Made by a program: the position numbers and the translations under genes. Shown here piece after piece: positions 5,152 to 10,388 of a stretch of DNA of 10,388 nt. The number at the start of each line of letters is the position of its first letter. Positions within the stretch are counted from its first letter, which is position 1. Source of the DNA: Nanobdellota archaeon (lineage in GTDB: Archaea; Nanobdellota; Nanobdellia; Pacearchaeales; GW2011-AR1); assembly GCA_018901375.1 (NCBI GenBank), contig JAHIEP010000042.1, positions 1-10,388 on the forward strand, given 5' to 3'. The notes under the pieces were generated by a model. That model made no database searches. It saw only the letters and a program-made list of their open reading frames with translations, and was not told the origin of the DNA.

Positions 5152-6012
5152 ATGGTGAAAAAAGTTGTTGAGGAAGATGGGCCGAAGAGGGTTACGAAGA
5201 GGCTGAAAGAAATGTCGCCTACGTTGGCGATTGCTGGGGAGAGGGAGATTGCTTCGGACTTTGCGGTTAAGGTTTATGAGAAGTTTGACAGGATGATTAA
5301 GTCGATTGTTTTGTTTGGGTCGTCGGCGAGGGCGGCTAGTGTTCCGGGTTCTGATATTGATATTATAATTATTATCGACGATGTTTCGGTTAATTGGGAC
5401 CAGGAGTTGGTTGCTTGGTATCGTGAGGAGCTTGGGAAAGTTATTCAGGCGAATCCTTATGCGAAGGCTTTGCATATTAACACGATTAAGTTGTCGACGT
5501 GGTGGGATGATATGATGAGAGGTGACCCGGTTGTGATTAATGTTTTGAGATATGGCGATGCGTTGATTGACCATGGTGGTTTTTTTAATCCGCTTCGGGT
5601 TTTGTTGAAAGAGGGGAAGCTTAAGTCGACGCCGGAATCTATTTACACTTTGTTGCAGAGAGCGCCTGGGCATTTGATGAGGGCGAGGCAGTCTATGTTG
5701 GCGGTTGTTGATGGATTGTATTGGACAATGGTCGACGCTGCTCACGCGGCTTTAATTTCTGCGAAAGTTATGCCGTCTTCTCCTGAGGCTATTCCTGATG
5801 TTTTGAGGGAGACTTTTGTTGATAAGAAAAAGTTGAATAAGAAATATGTTGGGTATTATATGGAAGTTCATAAGTTGGCCAAAGAGATTATTCATGGGAA
5901 GGTGACTTCGGTTAAGGGAAAGGTTTTGGATGAGTTATATTGGGAAGCGGATGCTTTTTTGGGGGAGATGGCGCGAATTGTTGATTCTTTCGTCGACAAT
6001 TCGAGTGTCTAA
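5152..6012 (+). CDS. Nucleotidyltransferase fused to a HEPN-like helical domain
   Basis: This is a 286-residue protein starting 14 bases after the DUF2283 stop, so probably in the same transcript; the AT-rich gap has no ribosome site. Residues about 50-125 form a polymerase-beta-type (MNT, COG1708-like) domain with FGSSAR at 55-60 and GSDIDIII at 66-73, supplying the G-S and D-x-D motifs that bind metal and NTP. The strand that normally holds the third acidic residue reads LHINTIKL, without an acid, so full catalysis is uncertain. Residues about 150-286 are predicted helical and resemble the HEPN-like partners of MNT proteins. The usual R-x4-6-H RNase motif is not visible; the nearest stretch is HKLAKEIIHG. 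MntA/HepT pairs are toxin-antitoxin systems in which the transferase adenylylates the RNase. This fused, degenerate form may be a regulator or a housekeeping archaeal transferase instead. Confidence 0.75.
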   Translation: MVKKVVEEDGPKRVTKRLKEMSPTLAIAGEREIASDFAVKVYEKFDRMIKSIVLFGSSARAASVPGSDIDIIIIIDDVSVNWDQELVAWYREELGKVIQANPYAKALHINTIKLSTWWDDMMRGDPVVINVLRYGDALIDHGGFFNPLRVLLKEGKLKSTPESIYTLLQRAPGHLMRARQSMLAVVDGLYWTMVDAAHAALISAKVMPSSPEAIPDVLRETFVDKKKLNKKYVGYYMEVHKLAKEIIHGKVTSVKGKVLDELYWEADAFLGEMARIVDSFVDNSSV

Positions 6013-6049
6013 GTGTGTTGGTGTGTTAGTGCTTTAGTGTTTGAAATGG

Positions 6050-6062
6050 ACAACTTCGTTGT
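6050..6062 (+). terminator. Possible terminator between convergent genes
   Basis: A small stem-loop ACAAC-TTC-GTTGT is followed by the T-rich run TGATTTGTTTTGAGTTTG. It lies 38 nt after the nucleotidyltransferase stop and before the end of the convergent minus-strand gene. Its CTTCG-type loop resembles hairpins in the G-tract elements at 442-452 and 10320-10328. Confidence 0.3.
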
Positions 6063-6107
6063 TGATTTGTTTTGAGTTTGTTGATTGTGTGGTCTGAGAA
6101 ATGAAAA

Positions 6108-7622
6108 TTATCTTCCTGGGCTTGGTAAGTGTTCGTCGTTTTGGGAAATTTTTATGATAGGAATATTGTATTTGTCGAAACCTTTGTCTTCGAGAATTGT
6201 TGCTCGTCCTGTTTGAACTAATTGCATTTTTATTCTGTATGCTTCTTGTCTTTCTGCTATTGTGTCGGCTATTGGTTTTTGAGGTTGTGGTTGTGTAGTA
6301 GTTCTTTTTTTAATTTTTTCAGCCTCATCCCAGGCAGAATTAAAATTTAATCTTTTGTTTCTTTTCATCATGGCGTGTGCTACCGTTTCTGCATAATCAA
6401 TATCCATTCTTTTGTCTTTTGTCTTTTTTTGGGGATTTGTTTTAGGCTGTGATTGTATTAGCTGAGAATTTGCTCGTGGAGTCTGTGTTGGTGTGTTTGA
6501 TTTAGGAGCTTGTGTATCGGGTTGTTGAGTTGTCGGTTGTGGTTGAACTGGCTTGGGTGTTGGTGTAGCTGATTGTGTTGATGATGTAGGAGTATTTGTT
6601 TGAGTTGGTTTTGGTTGAGGTTTAGAAGTTGGTTGAGTTGATGTATTGGCTGTTTGTGTTTTTTTTGTTTGTGTAGGGGTATTGGTTGATGTACTAGGTT
6701 GAGTTTTAGTATTTGTTTGACTTGGTTTTATCTTTTTTTTTACGGTTTTTTTTTGTGTTGATTGAGAAGTCTTTTGCGTTTGTGTTTGAGTAGGCTGTGT
6801 TTGATAATTCGGTTGCGTTGCTGGTTGACTTTGTAAGTTTTTTCTGATTGCTTGAATCGCAAGAGAGGCTATGTTTTCTTTGTATGAGTTTAATTGTGAA
6901 GCGTCGACGTATTTTGTTGCTATATTTTTTAATTCTGTTCTTTTTTCTTTTGTGGAACTGGCTGATTCGTAAACTGTTCTCATTTCTTCGCTGAAGAGTT
7001 TGTTTTGTGATTCATAGTGTTGTTTTGTTGATTTTAGAAATTTTCCTGCTCCGTATTCTGTAATCGTGTGTATTCCTTTTCTTTGAGCCTCTCCTTCTCT
7101 TATGACTAGGAATTCGTCTTTGAATTTTGTAAGGTATCTAACTAATGTAGGATCGTCGTCTTTTGTTGCTTCTGTAAAGTATTTTTTGGAATCTCTTTTT
7201 ATTAGGTCTAATTCTTCTTTTACTTGTTTTATAATTGTCGTTGCGGTATTATAGGGTTTGTCGTTTCCTTTTGTTTCGTCTCTTGGACAGTATTCGAATG
7301 CAAGGTTAAATTGTGTTGGTTCGTCGAGTTCATCAATTAAGTTGTCAAAGTGGCTTTCTATGTATGTAGATAAATCTGATTGTCCGCCTTCTATTCTTGC
7401 TTCTTGTCTTAGTCTGTTTTCTTTTGGCGAATATTTTGATGTGTTATCTCCTGTGAGGTTTGCGTAATCTTCTAATCCGATTGGGGTTGTTATGTTATAT
7501 GAGCTTAATTGAGATAATTGTTCGGACGTATCTGCGATTAATCTGGAGTTGTATTTAGAGTTAGCTTTTATTTCTCCATCTTTTATTGTTGTCAAATTGC
7601 CTAATAGTTCGTCTAATGCCAT
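6108..7622 (-). CDS. Unknown protein with long Thr/Gln/Pro-rich linker
   Basis: This 504-residue protein is of a family I do not recognise. Residues 1-262 look globular, mostly helical and charged, with stretches such as IIKQVKEELDLIKRDSKKYF and FLVIREGEAQRKGIHTITEYG. Residues about 263-403 are a disordered linker of Thr, Gln, Pro, Ser, Lys and Asn (QTQPTQTQTQKTSQ, TPTPKPVQPQPTTQQP). Residues about 404-504 look folded again, opening with DIDYAETVAHAMMKRNKRLNF and ending with short strands (YNIPIIKIS). No signal peptide or membrane helix is seen, so it is presumably cytosolic. The linker uses AC-rich codons, as expected from the strand composition of the window, so its composition may partly be drift. 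The start is fixed by a TATA box at the leaderless distance. It follows ppsA on the same strand, but with its own promoter. Confidence 0.75.
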   Translation of the reverse strand: MALDELLGNLTTIKDGEIKANSKYNSRLIADTSEQLSQLSSYNITTPIGLEDYANLTGDNTSKYSPKENRLRQEARIEGGQSDLSTYIESHFDNLIDELDEPTQFNLAFEYCPRDETKGNDKPYNTATTIIKQVKEELDLIKRDSKKYFTEATKDDDPTLVRYLTKFKDEFLVIREGEAQRKGIHTITEYGAGKFLKSTKQHYESQNKLFSEEMRTVYESASSTKEKRTELKNIATKYVDASQLNSYKENIASLAIQAIRKNLQSQPATQPNYQTQPTQTQTQKTSQSTQKKTVKKKIKPSQTNTKTQPSTSTNTPTQTKKTQTANTSTQPTSKPQPKPTQTNTPTSSTQSATPTPKPVQPQPTTQQPDTQAPKSNTPTQTPRANSQLIQSQPKTNPQKKTKDKRMDIDYAETVAHAMMKRNKRLNFNSAWDEAEKIKKRTTTQPQPQKPIADTIAERQEAYRIKMQLVQTGRATILEDKGFDKYNIPIIKISQNDEHLPSPGR

Positions 7623-7642
7623 GATTTATTTAGGAAATTAAA

Positions 7643-7652
7643 GTTTATAAAT
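7643..7652 (-). promoter_or_regulatory. TATA box of the 504-residue protein gene (leaderless)
   Basis: Read on the minus strand this is ATTTATAAAC, with core TTTATAAA centred 25.5 nt before the ATG at 7622. No ribosome binding site is present between it and the start. Confidence 0.6.
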
Positions 7653-7701
7653 GTTTCGGTATGTTGTATCTTTTAAGGGGTAACACTTAGAAGATAGAGA
7701 A

Positions 7702-7724
7702 TAGATTATAGGGAATAGAAAATA
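7702..7724. repeat. 23-nt dispersed repeat, copy 2
   Basis: Identical to 1923-1945. It sits in a longer degenerate tract (about 7691-7740) in which GAATAG and AGGGAATA units recur. The tract lies between the ppsA stop and the promoter of the next minus-strand gene and has no coding potential. Confidence 0.7.
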
Positions 7725-7758
7725 GAGATTTAGGGAATACCTTAGGTTGGGAAATTTT

Positions 7759-10221
7759 TTAGTTGAAGATATCTTCGGGTTTGTGCTCGTCGATGATTTC
7801 TATGTCGCTTGTAAGAAACCCAGGTTTCTTACCAACTTCCTGCTGAGGATTTTCTGAATTATTACCAACTTCCTGCTGAGGATTTTCTGAATTATTACCA
7901 ACTTCCTTTTGTAAGTTTTCTCTTTCTCTTAGTTCTTCTTTAATTGATTCTTTGTTGTCTATTGGTTCGATGCTTTTTTCATTTTCTAGTTTTTGGACTA
8001 GTTCTGAAATTTGTTTGGCTACGTCGGCGTTTACTGAGATTGAGTCGATGCCTTGTTTGACTAGGAATTCTACCATCTCGGGTTTACTGCCTGCTTGTCC
8101 GCAGATTGAGGTTTCGACGTTGTGTTTTTTGCATTCTCGGATTACTCGTGAGATTTGTTTTAGGACGGCCCAGTTCATTTCGTCGTAGATGTTTTGGACT
8201 TCTTCGTTGCCTCGGTCGATTGCGAGGGTGTATTGGGTTAGGTCGTTTGTTCCGAAGGAGATGAAGTCGATTCCCTCTTCGCAAATGTCTTTGATTAGAA
8301 TTGATGCAGCTGGGGTTTCAATCATTACTCCGAATTGGACGTTGTCGATTTTTAGCTCGTTGAAAATTGCTCTGGCTTGTTTGACTTCGTCTACGGAGAT
8401 TATTTGTGGGAACATCACTCCGAATTTGTGGCCTTTGTCTGCTAGTTCTTTGCAGGCCATTAGTTCGGCTTTGAAGATGCCTGGATGTTTTAGAGAGAAT
8501 CTTATTCCGTGGTCTCCGAGCATTGGGTTTTTTTCGATTTCTTTTGGAGCGCCTTCGAGATTTGCGTATTCATCTGAACGGATGTCGGAGCTTCTTATCC
8601 AGATTGGTTTTCCTATGAATGTCTCTGCTATTTTTAGTAATCCCTCTTTTAGCATTTTTTTGTAATCATCTAATTTGTTTTCTTTCTCGTATGCTACTGG
8701 ATGTTTTCCTGAGGATGCGATTAATCCCTCGAGTCTGATTAGTCCGACACCGTCGGCATTTGTTTTTGCGGCTCGTTCTGCGAATTGAGGAAGATCTACC
8801 ATTACTTTAATTTTTGTTTTTGTGTCTACGACTGGTAGGATTTTTACTGATTTGTTTTCGGCTTTTCCTGCGAAGACTTTTCCGTGGAATCCGTCGACGG
8901 TTATTTCGTCTCCGTCTTTTAGTTTTTCCATGCAGTCTTGGGCTCCGACGATTGCGGGGATTCCCATTTCTCGTGAGACGATTGCTGCGTGTGCAGTGAC
9001 TCCGCCTTCAGATGTTACTATTGCTGCGGCTTTTTGCATTGAGACTACCATGTCTGGGTTTGTCATTGTGGTTACTAGGATGTCGCCGTCTTTGATTTTT
9101 CCGAGGTCGTCCATTGAGTGGATTATTTTTACGATTCCTGATGCAACTCCTGGCGAGGCTGCCATACCTTCTGTTATGATTTGTCCGTCGAGGTCTGCCT
9201 CTTTTGTTTCTGTTTTTTTCAGGGTTGTGATTGGACGGGTTTGTAGGATGTAGGTGTTTTCGTTTTCGATTGCGAATTCGATGTCTTGTGGTTTGTTGTA
9301 GTGTTCTTCGAGTTTGATTGCGAATTCAGCTAGTTGTTTTAGTTCGTAAGTTTTTAGAACTCGGGAGTTGGATTTCTCGGGTGTTAGTTGGATTGTTTTT
9401 GTTTCTCCTCCTGATGTTCGAATTATTGCGACTTTTTTATCTGAGATTTTTTCCTGGATTAGTTCGAGGTCTCTTGTTAGTGTGTGTTGGTCGGGTTTTA
9501 TCGTCCCTGATACGATTCCTTCGCCTTGTCCGAAGACGGCTTCGATTAGGATTTCGTCATTGTTTTTTACTGGGTTTCTTGAAAATATGACTCCGGATTT
9601 GTCAGAGTTTATCATTTTTTGGACGATTGCTGCGATGCCGACTAATCCTTCGAAGCCCTTTTTCTTTCGGTAGTAAATTGAACGGGCTGTGAAAATTGAG
9701 GCGAAGCATTCTTTGATTTTTTGGATTAACTCGGGATTGCCTTTTACATTTATGAAGGAAGATTGTTGTCCTGCGAAGGATGCGTCGCCGAGGTCTTCTG
9801 CCGTCGCTGATGAACGGACGGATACGAAGATTGATTCTCGTGAGGATTTTAGGATTGCGAGAGCGCCTGGTGAGTTGTGGAAGTCGTCTAGGTCGACGTT
9901 GAAGTGGTCGTATGCTTCGGTGATTTCGTTTTGTAAGTTTTCTGGCATTTCTGATTCGGTTATTAGTTTTCGGATTTCTTTTGCTTTTTGTGTTAGGTCG
10001 TCGGTGTTATCGACTTTTATTGTGTTGAGGATGTCTTTGATTTTTTGTTCGAGTTTTGCTTCTTTAAGGAAGTAGAAAAATGCGTCGGTGGTTACGACGA
10101 ATGCGGGTGGGACTGGGAATTTGTTGTTATACATTTCTCCGAGGTTTGCGCCCTTTCCGCCTGCGAGGTTTAGGTCTGCTTTCGAGAGATTAGAGAGCCA
10201 TGCTATGTAGTTGTCACCCAT
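7759..10221 (-). CDS. ppsA: Phosphoenolpyruvate synthase (pyruvate, water dikinase)
   Basis: It converts pyruvate, ATP and water to PEP, AMP and phosphate, the entry to gluconeogenesis, and in some archaea may run toward pyruvate. From the ATG at 10221 it has 820 residues: an ATP-grasp domain (GGKGANLGEM at 21-30, SVRSSATAEDLGDASFAGQ at 134-152), the swivelling phosphohistidine domain (GGVTAHAAIVSRE, catalytic H411), and the PEP-binding TIM barrel (GIRFSLKHPG, GVMIETPAAS, FGTNDLTQYTLAIDRGN and catalytic C707 in SICGQAGS). An in-frame ATG at 10236 lies inside the promoter palindrome, and the TATA spacing favours 10221. The core ends near residue 745. A Glu/Asn-rich tail of about 75 residues follows, with 11-residue repeats (EVGNNSENPQQ), unusual for the enzyme. 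Codons end mainly in A or C, opposite to the plus-strand genes. Confidence 0.96.
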   Translation of the reverse strand: MGDNYIAWLSNLSKADLNLAGGKGANLGEMYNNKFPVPPAFVVTTDAFFYFLKEAKLEQKIKDILNTIKVDNTDDLTQKAKEIRKLITESEMPENLQNEITEAYDHFNVDLDDFHNSPGALAILKSSRESIFVSVRSSATAEDLGDASFAGQQSSFINVKGNPELIQKIKECFASIFTARSIYYRKKKGFEGLVGIAAIVQKMINSDKSGVIFSRNPVKNNDEILIEAVFGQGEGIVSGTIKPDQHTLTRDLELIQEKISDKKVAIIRTSGGETKTIQLTPEKSNSRVLKTYELKQLAEFAIKLEEHYNKPQDIEFAIENENTYILQTRPITTLKKTETKEADLDGQIITEGMAASPGVASGIVKIIHSMDDLGKIKDGDILVTTMTNPDMVVSMQKAAAIVTSEGGVTAHAAIVSREMGIPAIVGAQDCMEKLKDGDEITVDGFHGKVFAGKAENKSVKILPVVDTKTKIKVMVDLPQFAERAAKTNADGVGLIRLEGLIASSGKHPVAYEKENKLDDYKKMLKEGLLKIAETFIGKPIWIRSSDIRSDEYANLEGAPKEIEKNPMLGDHGIRFSLKHPGIFKAELMACKELADKGHKFGVMFPQIISVDEVKQARAIFNELKIDNVQFGVMIETPAASILIKDICEEGIDFISFGTNDLTQYTLAIDRGNEEVQNIYDEMNWAVLKQISRVIRECKKHNVETSICGQAGSKPEMVEFLVKQGIDSISVNADVAKQISELVQKLENEKSIEPIDNKESIKEELRERENLQKEVGNNSENPQQEVGNNSENPQQEVGKKPGFLTSDIEIIDEHKPEDIFN
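7811..7832. repeat. Perfect 22-nt palindrome in the ppsA tail
   Basis: Arms GTAAGAAACC and GGTTTCTTAC are separated by two bases (CA), inside codons for the C-terminal VGKKPGFLT segment. It directly borders the 33-nt tandem repeat. The AGAAAC/GTTTCT arms resemble the first hairpin of the array at 10269-10286. Confidence 0.7.
7829..7906. repeat. 33-nt tandem repeat in the ppsA coding end
   Basis: The unit TTACCAACTTCC...GAATTA repeats with period 33 at 7829, 7862 and 7895: two full units and a partial third. In the minus-strand gene this yields two copies of EVGNNSENPQQ followed by EVG. Because 33 is a multiple of three, copy-number change would keep the frame. Confidence 0.9.
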
Positions 10222-10224
10222 GCG

Positions 10225-10261
10225 GTTCAATAACATTTATTCTATATAAATGTTATTGAAC
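10225..10261. promoter_or_regulatory. Inverted repeat enclosing the ppsA TATA box
   Basis: Perfect 16-bp arms (GTTCAATAACATTTAT and its complement) flank a 5-nt spacer. The minus-strand TATA box lies in the right arm and spacer, and the repeat ends three bases before the ppsA ATG. If the transcript is leaderless, as the spacing suggests, the repeat is not transcribed and is best read as a DNA operator that would exclude TBP when occupied. Confidence 0.65.
10243..10250 (-). promoter_or_regulatory. TATA box of ppsA (leaderless)
   Basis: The minus strand reads TTTATATA, centred 25.5 nt before the ATG at 10221, matching the other leaderless promoters here. From the alternative ATG at 10236 the spacing would be about 10 nt, too short. 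Confidence 0.6.
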
Positions 10262-10331
10262 GGGGGCTCGAGAAACTTGTTTCTCGGGGGGCTCATTTTG
10301 CTTTGCAAAATGGGGGGCTCACTTCGTGGGG
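10262..10331. repeat. Three-unit G-tract/hairpin array
   Basis: The order is G5-CTC, hairpin 1 (CGAGAAA-CTTG-TTTCTCG, 10269-10286), G6-CTC, hairpin 2 (CATTTTGC-TTT-GCAAAATG, 10294-10312), G6-CTC, hairpin 3 (CAC-TTC-GTG, 10320-10328), G4. The CTC trinucleotides end at 10269, 10294 and 10320, a period of 25-26. The linkers are constant while the hairpins differ in sequence, each perfect. On the plus strand the four G-tracts could form a quadruplex with stem-loops as loops. The array abuts the ppsA operator palindrome. Confidence 0.7.
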
Positions 10332-10388
10332 TGGTTCGAGAAAATGTAATTGGTTTGTTGTTTTATCTTTGGCTTAGTGATTTTTTTA

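Noticed and set aside
5140..5745. Antisense open frame of 201 codons opposite the nucleotidyltransferase
   Set aside because: Arg/Pro/Asn/His-rich shadow translation without recognisable motifs; the plus frame has GS and D-x-D motifs.
7829..7906. CRISPR-like repeat with 33-nt period
   Set aside because: Units are contiguous without spacers and are in frame in the ppsA coding sequence.
8189..8665. Plus-strand frames inside ppsA
   Set aside because: They are shadows of a strongly conserved enzyme and have no promoter or ribosome binding site.
10262..10331. CRISPR-like array
   Set aside because: The constant part is only about 8-9 nt and the variable parts are self-complementary hairpins of unequal length, unlike CRISPR spacers.

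Overview
The window looks like a piece of an AT-rich archaeal chromosome, most likely a DPANN lineage such as Pacearchaeota or Woesearchaeota. This is inferred from TATA-box promoters with apparently leaderless ATG starts, mixed TTG/GTG/ATG starts, AGA/AGG arginine codons, and the protein families present (AAA ATPase with DUF4143, fused nucleotidyltransferase-helical protein, TIM-barrel xylose-isomerase-like protein, PEP synthase). No RNA gene, IS element or CRISPR array is visible.

Layout. Plus strand, 1-6012: the tail of an unknown gene; a short Gly/Ser/Tyr-rich protein with a 9-residue repeat; an AAA/DUF4143 ATPase behind a twin palindromic operator; a large TIM-barrel protein that keeps a full endonuclease-IV-like set of metal-ligand positions but carries a roughly 300-residue insertion; a four-helix-bundle (23S rRNA IVP-type) gene broken by about 25 nt; a 33-residue single-pass membrane peptide; a DUF4258/DUF2283 pair with an ATGA overlap; and a nucleotidyltransferase fused to a HEPN-like helical domain. 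Minus strand, converging from the right: phosphoenolpyruvate synthase (ppsA), then a 504-residue protein of unknown function with a long Thr/Gln/Pro linker.

How the genes relate. ppsA is a core carbon-metabolism gene (pyruvate/PEP interconversion). The stretch 4191-6012 is a cluster of small accessory modules of toxin-antitoxin flavour, and the ATPase is probably another accessory insertion. I see no evidence that the whole window forms one pathway.

Most interesting non-coding signals. (1) A modular array at 10262-10331, in which G4-G6 tracts and CTC trinucleotides alternate with different perfect hairpins, has a shorter relative at 421-457. (2) A 16-bp-arm inverted repeat encloses the ppsA TATA box. 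(3) Two GTTC-N8-GAAC palindromes lie 32 bp apart before the ATPase promoter. (4) Five promoters have TATA cores centred exactly 25.5 nt before the ATG, which supports leaderless transcription and fixes several starts. (5) The plus strand is strongly G+T rich whichever strand is coding, so plus genes favour G/T-ending codons and minus genes A/C-ending codons. The low-complexity proteins on each strand follow the same bias.
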